Source of the DNA: an uncultured Bacteroidales bacterium | GTDB lineage: Bacteria > Bacteroidota > Bacteroidia > Bacteroidales > Bacteroidaceae | Reading direction: 5' to 3' | Length of the DNA stretch: 64,000 nt | Assembly: GCA_902779085.1 (NCBI GenBank) | Contig: CACYZY010000003.1 | Location: 62,001 to 126,000, forward strand | Shown here: piece after piece, positions 9,524 to 17,505 of the stretch | Numbering within the stretch: position 1 is the first letter of the stretch | Layout: each line of letters begins with the position of its first letter | Notes under the pieces: model-generated | Databases searched by the model: none | Told to the model about the DNA's origin: nothing | Seen by the model: the letters and a program-made list of their open reading frames with translations, nothing else | Translations under genes and position numbers: made by a program

Positions 9524-9973
9524 TCAATCAATCATTAAATCTTTTTTCAGTTGCTTTTCTGAAGGGACACAGAATAATGAAGCCGTAAGTCCGATACATG
9601 CACAGAGAATGCACGAGGTGCTTTGCATGAGATAATAACCAATAATGCCTGTAATAACAGGGATGGCAAGCAACAAGATTCTTACACTGCTCCACATCAC
9701 ATACTGACTCATTGCGGCGTCAGTGCTGGCATCTGTATCAATCTTTTTCTTTTTAACCCAAGCAAAGAGTTTCAATGCGGCAGGAATACTGCAAGCTGTG
9801 AGTAGAATCACTATTGTCTCAGTGAAATAAACTGCTCTTACATTGTCAGCATAGGCACCAGTAAGATTGAATCCGCCAGTTTCTCCTAATATGATGATAA
9901 ACAAGGCTGCGAACCATAAATAGGCGAAATTTCGCTTTAATGTAGCGACAGCTTGTCTGAAATTCTCTTCCAT
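9524..9973 (-). CDS. Unknown four-helix membrane protein
   Basis: I do not recognise this 149-residue protein. It has four likely membrane segments (about 14-30, 48-70, 95-115, 118-136), a short lysine-rich cytoplasmic loop (WVKKKK, near 72-77) and a cysteine cluster CILCAC at 121-126 in the last helix. Both ends are charged and predicted cytoplasmic. It is a single gene, divergent from the HAD phosphatase gene with which it shares a promoter region. Nothing in the sequence suggests a specific job. Confidence 0.75.
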   Translation of the reverse strand: MEENFRQAVATLKRNFAYLWFAALFIIILGETGGFNLTGAYADNVRAVYFTETIVILLTACSIPAALKLFAWVKKKKIDTDASTDAAMSQYVMWSSVRILLLAIPVITGIIGYYLMQSTSCILCACIGLTASLFCVPSEKQLKKDLMID

Positions 9974-9997
9974 AAATGATACGGTTTTGATGATTAT

Positions 9998-10031
9998 ATT
10001 GCAAAGATAAGGAAAATAGTTTGTAAATTTG
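9998..10031 (+). promoter_or_regulatory. Promoter for the HAD-MFS pair, overlapping a divergent promoter
   Basis: ATTG at 9998-10001 and TAAATTTG at 10024-10031 (spacer 22 bp) point right. The minus strand has TATCTTTG at 10009-10002 for the membrane-protein gene, so the left edge of one promoter overlaps the -7 box of the other. Confidence 0.5.
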
Positions 10032-10059
10032 CACCGGTTTTTGATAACTATTGTTTTTT

Positions 10060-10719
10060 ATGAATAAAAAAGAGAGATTATCAGTACTATTCGATTTCGA
10101 TGGTGTGGTGATGGACACAGAGTCACAATACAGCGTGTTCTGGCACCGGATAGGCGTTGAGTATTTGCAGCACGACAATTTGGAACAGATTATCAAAGGA
10201 CAGACCCTGACTACCATTTTCAATACATACTTCACAGAATTTGAAGACCAGTGGGAAACCATTGACGAACAATTAAAATTTTTTGAGCAGCACATGAAGT
10301 ATGAATATATTGACGGGTTTGAGGATTTCCTGCATGATTTAAAAGCTCATGACGTGATGACGGCTGTGGTGACCAGTTCTGATGAAGGGAAAATGTCTGC
10401 TGTATATGCTGCTCATCCTGAAATACCCCAACTGTTTGACCGCATCTTCACTGCAGAAATGTTCTCCAAATCAAAGCCAGATCCAGATTGCTATCTATTG
10501 GGGATGAGGACCTTTGGCACAGATGCTGCACACACATTCGTATTTGAGGATTCATTTAATGGGCTAAAATCCGGGTTGGCTTCTGGGGCTACCGTTGTAG
10601 GTTTGGCAACCACCAATAAGGCAGAATATATAGCTCCGCTATGTCATCATGTGTTGCATGACTACAAGGATTTCTCTTTTGACAAAATGATTGAAATTAA
10701 TGAAAGAAAGCACTCATAA
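10060..10719 (+). CDS. HAD-superfamily phosphatase, beta-phosphoglucomutase-like
   Basis: A 219-residue HAD hydrolase. Motif I DFDGVVMDTE has the two catalytic aspartates (Asp12, Asp14); motif II is VVTSS; motif III lies around KSKPDPDCYL; motif IV is VFEDSFNG. The helical cap inserted after motif I and the ED-S-G motif IV match the beta-phosphoglucomutase/sugar-phosphatase subgroup. It should remove phosphate from, or isomerise, a small sugar phosphate in the cytoplasm. The longest frame begins at a TTG (10051); I chose the ATG nine bases later because MNKKERLSVLFDFDG matches typical HAD starts. The MFS gene downstream overlaps its end, so the two are translationally linked. Confidence 0.88.
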   Translation: MNKKERLSVLFDFDGVVMDTESQYSVFWHRIGVEYLQHDNLEQIIKGQTLTTIFNTYFTEFEDQWETIDEQLKFFEQHMKYEYIDGFEDFLHDLKAHDVMTAVVTSSDEGKMSAVYAAHPEIPQLFDRIFTAEMFSKSKPDPDCYLLGMRTFGTDAAHTFVFEDSFNGLKSGLASGATVVGLATTNKAEYIAPLCHHVLHDYKDFSFDKMIEINERKHS

Positions 10720-11665
10720 ACTAATGACGCTAGATTTCTGGCGTATTTGCATTTCTAACTTTTTACTTTATGCAGCAGTTTGGATGCTGTTGCCCATTTT
10801 ACCTGCGCAATGTTATTTGATGGGAATGAACACACAGGAAATGGCAACATCATTTTTGATGTTTGTCGCAGGAATGATAGGGGTGGGGCCCCTGCATGCT
10901 TTCCTGGGAGATGTGTTTAAAAGAAAATATGTGTTACTACTGTTCACATTGGCAGTTGCTCTTTGCTTTAGCGGATGGCTTATGGCTAGTGAGGTTTGGC
11001 AGGTGATGCTTTTGATGCTGCTAGCTGGTGCATCATTTGGTATAGCTACTACTGCAGGTATCACAATAGGTATTGATATAACTCAGTCCAATCGTCGTGG
11101 AGTGGGTAACCGTATATATGCTTTTTCAGGAGCTTTAGGCTTATTTATAGGTGTTTGCTGTTCTACGACAGTATATTTGATGTTAGGTTTTAATAATCTG
11201 ATAATCATTTCATTGTTGCTATTCTTGCTTAGTTTTATTATAGAAACAAGCATCTATGTGGCATTCAGAGCGCCTGTGGGAGTAGGGGTATTCAATATCG
11301 ACCGTTTCTTCTTGCCTTTGGCTTGGGTGCCAGCAGTAAATGTGTGTATACTGTCGTTTGGCATTGGTACGTTGCTCAATTTACTGCCTCCTTATGTATG
11401 GATAGGAATACTGATGGTGGCAGTTCTAACAGCTTTAATCGCTCCGTTGACCCGATTATTCGTTAAACTGTCGCATCATTGTCAGCGTGGCACTGCCAAC
11501 ACCACCTTACAGTTGGCCTCTCAGGTTGGACTCATTTTAGGATTGGTAGAAGGAGAGAGAATAGCTAACAATTTGTTGCTTGGTAGTATTACCATACTGC
11601 TTTCTGCACTGATGTTTGTAATAGCTACATGGCCGTATTTCAAACAAAAGAGAGTAAGACCTTGA
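10700..11665 (+). CDS. Short MFS-type transporter
   Basis: About 321 residues with roughly ten hydrophobic helices. The loop between helices 2 and 3 (GDVFKRKYVLLL) resembles the GxxxDRxGRR signature of the major facilitator superfamily, though weakly. At 321 residues it is shorter than the usual 380-420, with the second half most reduced, so it may carry fewer than 12 helices. The longest frame starts at TTG 10691; I chose ATG 10700, which overlaps the HAD gene by 20 bp. ATG 10724, giving MTLDFWRIC just after the HAD stop, is equally possible. Co-transcription with a sugar-phosphate-type HAD enzyme suggests, as inference only, transport of a related metabolite. It converges with dgkA with a 4-bp gap. 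Confidence 0.75.
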   Translation: MKESTHKLMTLDFWRICISNFLLYAAVWMLLPILPAQCYLMGMNTQEMATSFLMFVAGMIGVGPLHAFLGDVFKRKYVLLLFTLAVALCFSGWLMASEVWQVMLLMLLAGASFGIATTAGITIGIDITQSNRRGVGNRIYAFSGALGLFIGVCCSTTVYLMLGFNNLIIISLLLFLLSFIIETSIYVAFRAPVGVGVFNIDRFFLPLAWVPAVNVCILSFGIGTLLNLLPPYVWIGILMVAVLTALIAPLTRLFVKLSHHCQRGTANTTLQLASQVGLILGLVEGERIANNLLLGSITILLSALMFVIATWPYFKQKRVRP

Positions 11666-11669
11666 TAAA

Positions 11670-12038
11670 TCAGAAAAGAGCAATTACGTAAGGAAGAAAT
11701 ACAATCAGACCCACAATAGCTGCTACGATCGCTGTTACTAAAACAGCACCAGCAGCTATATCTTTAACTTCTCCTGCTATCTTTTGCCATTCTGGGGATA
11801 CCAAATCAACCAACCTTTCAATGGCCGAGTTGAATAATTCGGCGGAAATGACTGTGCCTATGCATAGCATCACCACCATCCATTCTGTATGGGTGATGTT
11901 GAAAAAGAAACCAGCAGCTACGACTGCAATAGCCGCAATAAGATGGAACGTAATATTCTGCTCGTGTCCAGCACACGTAAGAATACCTTTCCAAGCAAAG
12001 GTAAAGCTCTTCAGTTGTTTCTTAAAGTTATAACTCAT
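11670..12038 (-). CDS. dgkA: Diacylglycerol/undecaprenol kinase family protein
   Basis: A 122-residue integral membrane kinase of the DgkA family, normal length. Seen: GHEQN near residues 24-28 (Glu26), the family signature AELFNSAIE at 66-74, and KDIAAGAVL at 92-100. Known: family members phosphorylate diacylglycerol or, in most Gram-positive and many other bacteria, undecaprenol, feeding lipid-carrier recycling in the inner membrane. Its ATG overlaps the TGA of the RSH gene as ATGA (12038-12035), so it is translationally coupled to (p)ppGpp metabolism. Which lipid is used here cannot be decided from sequence. Confidence 0.9.
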   Translation of the reverse strand: MSYNFKKQLKSFTFAWKGILTCAGHEQNITFHLIAAIAVVAAGFFFNITHTEWMVVMLCIGTVISAELFNSAIERLVDLVSPEWQKIAGEVKDIAAGAVLVTAIVAAIVGLIVFLPYVIALF

Positions 12039-14251
12039 AATCTGCTAACGTTCTTTACTCCTTTTACTGTTTTTAGTTTCTTTATCAAGGCGTTCAATTT
12101 AGAGGTGTCGCTCACCATTACAGTCAGTTGCCCACTGAATAAACCGTCATTGGCCTCGATGCCTATGCTGCGCAAGTTGATGCCTACCTCTTTATTAATA
12201 ATAGAGGTGATGTTGGTCACAATGCCAATATCATCATTGCCTACTACCATCAAAGTGATAGGATACTGTGAACCAATGGATTTTCCAGCCCAACGTGCTT
12301 TAACGATGCGATAACCATATCGTTCCCGCATGTCATGGGCATTGGGACAATTGGTGCGATGTATCATGATGCCTCGCTTGATACTTACGAACCCAAAGAT
12401 ATCATCGCCATAAATTGGATGACAGCATTGTGCCAGTTGGTACTGGATTCCTTTGAGATTCTGGTCTATCACTAATACATCCTCATTGCTGCTCTCTTCT
12501 TCACCTTCTATTTTCTGCAAACTGAAACCTTCAGCTGTATGTGTTTGAGACTCAGTATTTTCAGTCTCTCGCCTCAGTTGCTCGAGGTATTCCTCAATAA
12601 TAGTGTTGGTGTCAAGAGTCCCATTAGCCAAATTCTGATAAAAATCGGTGATGATTTTATAACCCATACGCTTGATGACTTTCATCATCACTGATTCATC
12701 AAAGTCAATCTTGCGGTTCTTGAGCTTGCGTTCCAACTCCTCTTTAGCGAATGCACTTTGTCTTGCTTCCGTTTCTTTAAGGGCCTGTTTGATCTTTGTG
12801 CGGGCCTTAGAGGTAACCACTATCTTGAGCCATCCTTGTTTAGGCGTTTGAGAAGAAGACGACATGATTTCTACCTGATCGCCGCTCTTCAGTTCCTGAC
12901 GTATGGGCACATTTTTCCCATTCACCTTTGCACCTGTACAGCTACAGCCCAACTTAGTGTGTATCATAAAGGCGAAATCCAGTACGGTGGCTCCTTTAGG
13001 AAGTTTATATAAGTCGCCTTTGGGCGTGAATACGAACACCTCATCTTCGTACAAGTCCATCTTGAACTGATCCATTGCCTCCAAGCCTGTTCCTTCAGAA
13101 CTTTCAAGCGCTTCACGAACAGAAGAAAGCCAGTCGTCAAGTCCTGTTTCACCCTTGATTCCCTTGTAGCGCCAGTGAGCTGCTAAACCTCTTTCTGCCA
13201 CTTCATCCATACGTTCGGTGCGAATCTGTACTTCCACCCATTTGCCTTCTGGCCCCATAACCGTGATATGCAATGACTCGTACCCATTGCTCTTGGGAAC
13301 AGAAAGCCAGTCGCGCAAGCGCTTGGGATTAGGCTGATACATATCTGTAACAATGCTATATACTTGCCAGCACTGCATCTTTTCTTTTTCTAAAGGAGAA
13401 TCCAAAATAACTCTAATGGCAAACAGATCGTATACACCTTCAAATGGGCATTTCTGTTTCTTCATCTTTTGATAGATGGAGTGGATGGTTTTAGTGCGCC
13501 CCTTGATATGGAATTCTAATCCAGCTTCTTCTAAACGTTGTTTTAACGGACCAATGAAGCGGGCAATGTAAGCATCGCGACTCTTCTTGGTTTCATTGAG
13601 TTTGTCTTTTATATGATAATAAATATCATGCTCAGTATATTTTAGCGATAGGTCTTCAAGTTCAGACTTCAAGGCATAGAGACCAAGCTTGTGGGCGAGG
13701 GGAGCGTATAAGTAAGCTGCCTCGTTGGCTACTTGCAAACGACCTTCTTCATTATTTACATCACGTATCTGGCGCATGATGTTCACTCGATCAGCAATGA
13801 TAATGAGGATAACTCGCATATCTTCAGCAAACGTTAGTAGAAGTTTGCGGAAATTTTCAGACTCTATTGACGGGCTTTTTACATATAACTCTCGCACCCT
13901 GTTGAGTCCTCTTACAATACCTGCAACATCAGACCCAAAACTTTCATTAATATCTTCAATAGTACATGTTTCCGAACTGACACATTCATGTAGCATGATA
14001 CCCATGATGGATGCGCGTTTCATTCCAATTTCATCAGCTACGATGATAGCTGTTTGTATACTCTTGAGTATGGGATTCAGTCCGAAAATGTCGCGAGTCA
14101 TCTTGCCTGATGCAATCGCTTTAACCAACTGCTCTTTAAGCTTGCGTGTATCTCCTGGCAAGAAAGAACCTCCTGTCAGTCTAAGTAGTTTATGGTATAA
14201 CGCCAAGAAGAGTTTGTACTCATCTGGGGAAAAGAATGTCTGTTCTGTCAT
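12035..14251 (-). CDS. RSH-family (RelA/SpoT) protein, synthetase intact, HD hydrolase motifs degenerate
   Basis: A 738-residue multidomain protein: HD-type domain (about 15-175), (p)ppGpp synthetase (about 225-365), TGS (about 390-455), a linker, a conserved Cys/His region (LAQCCHP) and a C-terminal ACT domain (about 665-738). The synthetase keeps GRTKTIHSIYQKM (251-263), YDLFAIRVI (274-282), NGYESLH and VEVQIRTERM. In the HD domain the usual HDxxED is replaced by HECVSSE (His88, Glu89), and the DRLHNM block reads DRVNIM (154-159), so the hydrolase is probably inactive (RelA-like). Start: the longer frame from 14302 adds 17 residues without family resemblance; MTEQTFFSPDEY at 14251 is the better start. 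It is coupled by ATGA to dgkA. Confidence 0.9.
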   Translation of the reverse strand: MTEQTFFSPDEYKLFLALYHKLLRLTGGSFLPGDTRKLKEQLVKAIASGKMTRDIFGLNPILKSIQTAIIVADEIGMKRASIMGIMLHECVSSETCTIEDINESFGSDVAGIVRGLNRVRELYVKSPSIESENFRKLLLTFAEDMRVILIIIADRVNIMRQIRDVNNEEGRLQVANEAAYLYAPLAHKLGLYALKSELEDLSLKYTEHDIYYHIKDKLNETKKSRDAYIARFIGPLKQRLEEAGLEFHIKGRTKTIHSIYQKMKKQKCPFEGVYDLFAIRVILDSPLEKEKMQCWQVYSIVTDMYQPNPKRLRDWLSVPKSNGYESLHITVMGPEGKWVEVQIRTERMDEVAERGLAAHWRYKGIKGETGLDDWLSSVREALESSEGTGLEAMDQFKMDLYEDEVFVFTPKGDLYKLPKGATVLDFAFMIHTKLGCSCTGAKVNGKNVPIRQELKSGDQVEIMSSSSQTPKQGWLKIVVTSKARTKIKQALKETEARQSAFAKEELERKLKNRKIDFDESVMMKVIKRMGYKIITDFYQNLANGTLDTNTIIEEYLEQLRRETENTESQTHTAEGFSLQKIEGEEESSNEDVLVIDQNLKGIQYQLAQCCHPIYGDDIFGFVSIKRGIMIHRTNCPNAHDMRERYGYRIVKARWAGKSIGSQYPITLMVVGNDDIGIVTNITSIINKEVGINLRSIGIEANDGLFSGQLTVMVSDTSKLNALIKKLKTVKGVKNVSRL

Positions 14252-14370
14252 GATGCTTAAAAAATCGATTGCAAGATAATGAAAAGAGTTTAAAAAAACC
14301 AACTATACTGTTTAAAAATACATAATTGTCGACTTTTTTATTAAAATATGCGATTTTTATTCTATAATAT

Positions 14371-14401
14371 TTTGTGCTTTCCAAAAGATTTTTTATCTTT
14401 G
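14371..14401 (+). promoter_or_regulatory. Consensus Bacteroidota promoter for the small winged-helix gene
   Basis: TTTG at 14371-14374, a 19-bp spacer, and TATCTTTG at 14394-14401. Both boxes and the spacing are perfect matches to the Bacteroidota sigma consensus; the ATG follows at 14449. Confidence 0.75.
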
Positions 14402-14433
14402 AAAAGAATCAAGTAAACACGATATATTAACTG

Positions 14434-14440
14434 AAAGGAG
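14434..14440 (+). promoter_or_regulatory. Strong Shine-Dalgarno sequence, unusual here
   Basis: AAAGGAG lies 8 nt before the ATG at 14449. Most genes in this window have A/T-rich leaders without a GGAG core, so this is exceptional and fixes the start of the winged-helix gene. Confidence 0.7.
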
Positions 14441-14448
14441 ATAATACC

Positions 14449-14652
14449 ATGAACGCTGATAGAATCGCGAAAAATGCTAGATTAGTGTGGAATGTATTGA
14501 AAAAGGCAGCAAGTCGAATGACATTTATCGACATGATAGTGCAGACAAAACTTCATGCTACCGATCTGGCTTACGCTATTGGATGGCTTGCCCGAGAAGA
14601 TCGTATTGGTATGATAGAAGAAAATGGCAAGCAATATTTTTTGGCGTATTGA
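14449..14652 (+). CDS. Small winged-helix protein (DUF2582/PF10771-like)
   Basis: A 67-residue protein that looks like a lone winged helix-turn-helix. Predicted helices are around IAKNARLVWNVLKK and TFIDMIVQTKL, then the recognition-like helix ATDLAYAIGWLAREDRI, and a C-terminal beta hairpin EENGKQYFLAY. Known: this small family is frequent in Bacteroidales; its function is not established to my knowledge. It is a single gene with a perfect promoter, a strong ribosome binding site and its own terminator, which suggests high expression. It could be a nucleic-acid-binding regulator, but no ligand or partner is visible. Confidence 0.85.
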   Translation: MNADRIAKNARLVWNVLKKAASRMTFIDMIVQTKLHATDLAYAIGWLAREDRIGMIEENGKQYFLAY

Positions 14653-14657
14653 ATAAT

Positions 14658-14690
14658 AAAAGGATGTGCTCAAGGCACATCCTTTTTATT
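14658..14690. terminator. Bidirectional intrinsic terminator
   Basis: AAAAGGATGTGC (14658-14669), loop TCAAG, GCACATCCTTTT (14675-14686), then more T. A 12-bp stem with A-run and T-run on the two sides serves both the winged-helix gene and the converging phosphatase gene, whose stop codon starts at its edge. Confidence 0.9.
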
Positions 14691-15786
14691 TACCGCTAAT
14701 TTCCAACACCAGGTATTCGCTCTGTGTGCCTATGCGGAACTTTCCGCCCCAGAGTCCAATGCCAGAACTGACATATATATGTGTATTGCCTTTCTTTAAG
14801 TATCCATGAGACTTTTCATACACATAATCGGTCACTATGTTGATGGGAAATATTTGTCCTCTGTGCGTGTGGCCCGATAACTGAAAATCTACTTCTGCTG
14901 CTTCTGTTCTATCTAAATGATAAGGCTGATGATCCATTAATAAGATGGGTTTACTATGGTCGAGGCCGTTCGTCAGTTCTACCACAGACTTACGGTTCAC
15001 TTCATTGGTACGATCGTCACGCCCCACAACATAGAAAGCATCGTTCACCAGCACAGCTTCATCTTTCAGCAGACGGATGCCTGCTTTTTTTATAAATGAT
15101 TCGCTTTTGTTGTTGTCTGCATAATAGTCATGATTGCCCAAACTAGCATATACTCCCAATGGAGCGTTCAGCTTACTTAGTTCTTCATACATCTTTTCTT
15201 GCTCAACGGGCACGATGTTGCTATCAATCAAGTCACCAGCTATCAGTATGATATCAGGCTTTTCTTGGTTAATCATGTCCACCCATTTGCTCAACTCCTT
15301 TTTGCCGATGGTATAACCTAAATGCAAATCACTTATTCCAATTACCTTAATAGGTTTTAATGGTTTGTCGATTTGGATTTTCAGCGGAACTCGCACTTTA
15401 TGATGATACCACAAGTTACCCCCCACAAAAGTAATAACGATGAAAGTTGTTATGCCAATGGTACCATAAAGGCTATTGACGAACCAAGGTCGTATTGCAG
15501 GTATGAGTAAACGAACAATATCAATCACAAAGAAAGTCATTAGAAGATAAAGCAATATAATCATCCATGATGTACCCACAATGGATACTATTTGGTTGAC
15601 CCATAAAGAGGAATTCTCACTTCTAGTGGTCATATAGCCAAAAAATAATCCTACAGGTAAGAGCAACACTAGGGTGGTGCACCATTTCATTAGATGACCG
15701 AATGGTAGTATATGCCAAATGCGGTAGTATATATATATGACTACCAACAGCACCATGATAGGAAATATCAAAAATTGTATTCTCAT
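14686..15786 (-). CDS. Membrane-anchored calcineurin-like metallophosphoesterase (YkuE-like)
   Basis: 366 residues. About four hydrophobic helices fill the first 125 residues, followed by a metallophosphoesterase domain with all metal-binding blocks: DLHLG (Asp153, His155), GDLIDSN (184-190), GNHDYY (217-222), MDHQPYH (284-290) and GHTHRGQ (305-311). Known: this membrane-tethered arrangement resembles YkuE and related enzymes that hydrolyse phosphoesters such as those of UDP-2,3-diacylglucosamine-like or other lipid-linked substrates; the true substrate here is unknown. It is transcribed alone, ends at the shared terminator at 14658, and is divergent from the DUF4301 gene. Confidence 0.88.
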   Translation of the reverse strand: MRIQFLIFPIMVLLVVIYIYYRIWHILPFGHLMKWCTTLVLLLPVGLFFGYMTTRSENSSLWVNQIVSIVGTSWMIILLYLLMTFFVIDIVRLLIPAIRPWFVNSLYGTIGITTFIVITFVGGNLWYHHKVRVPLKIQIDKPLKPIKVIGISDLHLGYTIGKKELSKWVDMINQEKPDIILIAGDLIDSNIVPVEQEKMYEELSKLNAPLGVYASLGNHDYYADNNKSESFIKKAGIRLLKDEAVLVNDAFYVVGRDDRTNEVNRKSVVELTNGLDHSKPILLMDHQPYHLDRTEAAEVDFQLSGHTHRGQIFPINIVTDYVYEKSHGYLKKGNTHIYVSSGIGLWGGKFRIGTQSEYLVLEISGK

Positions 15787-15935
15787 GCTTTTCGTGATAG
15801 CTTATTATATTAATATGGTGTGTAAAGTTAGTCTTTTTCCCCATATTCAACAACTGTTCTCATCTTCATCACGAAAAATAAAGGCACAAACAAGATTTTT
15901 TATCTCTTTGTGTGCATTATCTACAGAATTATCCT

Positions 15936-15943
15936 TATATTTG
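15936..15943 (+). promoter_or_regulatory. Bacteroidota -7 box inside the longest frame of the DUF4301 gene
   Basis: TATATTTG followed by C. It lies 32 bp before the ATG at 15976 and inside the longer open frame that begins at 15910, which supports the later start. TTTG at 15907-15910 is 25 bp upstream, longer than usual. Confidence 0.55.
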
Positions 15944-15975
15944 CTACTTATGAAGAACAATTTAAACTAACCAAT

Positions 15976-17505
15976 ATGATGTTAACTCAACAAGACAAGG
16001 ATTTGCTTGCAAAAAAAGGCATTTCTGAAGAGAAACTGGCCGAAGAATTGGCCTGTTTCGAACATGGTTTCCCTTTTTTGAAGCTGTATGCAGCAGCATC
16101 TGTTGAAAATGGAATTATGGAGCTATCTCCTATTAATCAGGATGCTTATCTAAAAGCATGGGATGTTTATACCTCAACCATGACTGACAAGCGAGTGGTG
16201 AAGTTTGTACCTGCTTCTGGAGCTGCAAGTCGTATGTTCAAAGATTTGTTTGCTTTCCTTGATGCCGACTATGATGTGCCAACCAAGGCATATGAACAAA
16301 CATTCTTTGCAGAAATTCGTAAGTTTGCTTTCTATGATGACCTTGATGCAGCTTGCCAGCATTTATATGGTAAGGATATTGAGGCTTTGATCGCCGAAGG
16401 TAGCTACAAGAAAGTAGTTGCTGCTCTGTTGAAAGAAGAAGGCTTGAACTACGGTAATTTGCCAAAAGGTTTACTTAAATTCCATAGCTATGATTATGGC
16501 AATCGTACTCCATTGGAAGAACATCTGGTGGAAGGTGCTCTATATGCTGCCAATAAGAGTAGAAAGGTAAATGTGCATTTTACTGTTTCTCCGCAACATC
16601 GTGCACTTTTTGAAGCTAAAGTTGCTGAAAAAGCCAATGGCTATGCTAATAAATATGGCGTGGAATATGACATTACTTTCTCAGAACAAAAAGCTAGTAC
16701 AGATACCATAGCTGTAGATATGAACAACCAGCCGTTCCGCGAAGAGAATGGTGAACTACTGTTCCGCCCAGGTGGTCATGGCGCTTTAATCGAGAACTTG
16801 AATGATTTAGATGCCGACATTGTATTTATCAAAAATATCGACAATGTGGCTAGCGACCGCATGAAAGGTGATACTGTAATTTACAAGAAGATATTGGCTG
16901 GTGTATTGGTTACCTTACAGCAGCAAGCATTTAGTTACTTACAGCTGTTAGAGAGTGGTAAATACACCCATGATCAGGTGCTTAATATTATGCAGTTTGT
17001 TCAGAAACAGCTGTTCTGCAAGAACCCAGAAATCAAAAACCTAGAAGATTCAGAATTAGTGGTATATTTGAAGAAAAAACTGAACCGTCCGATGCGTGTG
17101 TGTGGTATGGTGAAGAATTTGGGTGAGCCTGGCGGTGGTCCTTTCCTGGCATACAACTCTGATGGTACTATCTCATCACAAATCTTAGAGAGTTCACAGA
17201 TTGACATGAACGATCCAGAAAAAAAGGCGTTGTTTGAGAAAGGTACTCATTTCAATCCAGTAGATTTGGTTTGTGCTATCAAGGATTACCAAGGCAACAA
17301 GTTTGATTTGCCAAAATATGTAGATAAAGCGACGGGCTTTATTTCACAGAAATCTAAGAACGGGCGTGAACTAAAAGCGCTTGAGTTGCCTGGCTTGTGG
17401 AATGGAGCCATGAGTGACTGGAATACCGTCTTTGTAGAGGTGCCAGTATCTACCTTCAACCCCGTTAAAGTAGTAAATGATTTATTAAGAGAAGCACATC
17501 AATGA
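15976..17505 (+). CDS. DUF4301 family protein
   Basis: A 509-residue cytoplasmic protein of the DUF4301 family, common in Bacteroidota. Conserved-looking blocks are [17 protein letters not shown] near residue 75, [26 protein letters not shown], and [15 protein letters not shown]; the GxASRMF and GHGALI blocks recall nucleotidyltransferases that bind a sugar nucleotide, but this is only a resemblance. Start chosen at 15976 ([11 protein letters not shown]) because a -7 box sits in the longer frame; 15979 is equally good. Its TGA overlaps the purT ATG as ATGA, so the two proteins are made together, a hint that DUF4301 works in nucleotide metabolism. Confidence 0.85.
   Translation: MMLTQQDKDLLAKKGISEEKLAEELACFEHGFPFLKLYAAASVENGIMELSPINQDAYLKAWDVYTSTMTDKRVVKFVPASGAASRMFKDLFAFLDADYDVPTKAYEQTFFAEIRKFAFYDDLDAACQHLYGKDIEALIAEGSYKKVVAALLKEEGLNYGNLPKGLLKFHSYDYGNRTPLEEHLVEGALYAANKSRKVNVHFTVSPQHRALFEAKVAEKANGYANKYGVEYDITFSEQKASTDTIAVDMNNQPFREENGELLFRPGGHGALIENLNDLDADIVFIKNIDNVASDRMKGDTVIYKKILAGVLVTLQQQAFSYLQLLESGKYTHDQVLNIMQFVQKQLFCKNPEIKNLEDSELVVYLKKKLNRPMRVCGMVKNLGEPGGGPFLAYNSDGTISSQILESSQIDMNDPEKKALFEKGTHFNPVDLVCAIKDYQGNKFDLPKYVDKATGFISQKSKNGRELKALELPGLWNGAMSDWNTVFVEVPVSTFNPVKVVNDLLREAHQ

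Noticed and set aside
13725-14279. A 184-residue plus-strand frame.
   Set aside because: Antisense shadow of the RSH gene; the opposite strand has clear family motifs throughout.
15910-15975. Extended N-terminus of the DUF4301 protein.
   Set aside because: It contains a Bacteroidota -7 box (15936-15943), and its residues do not resemble the family.
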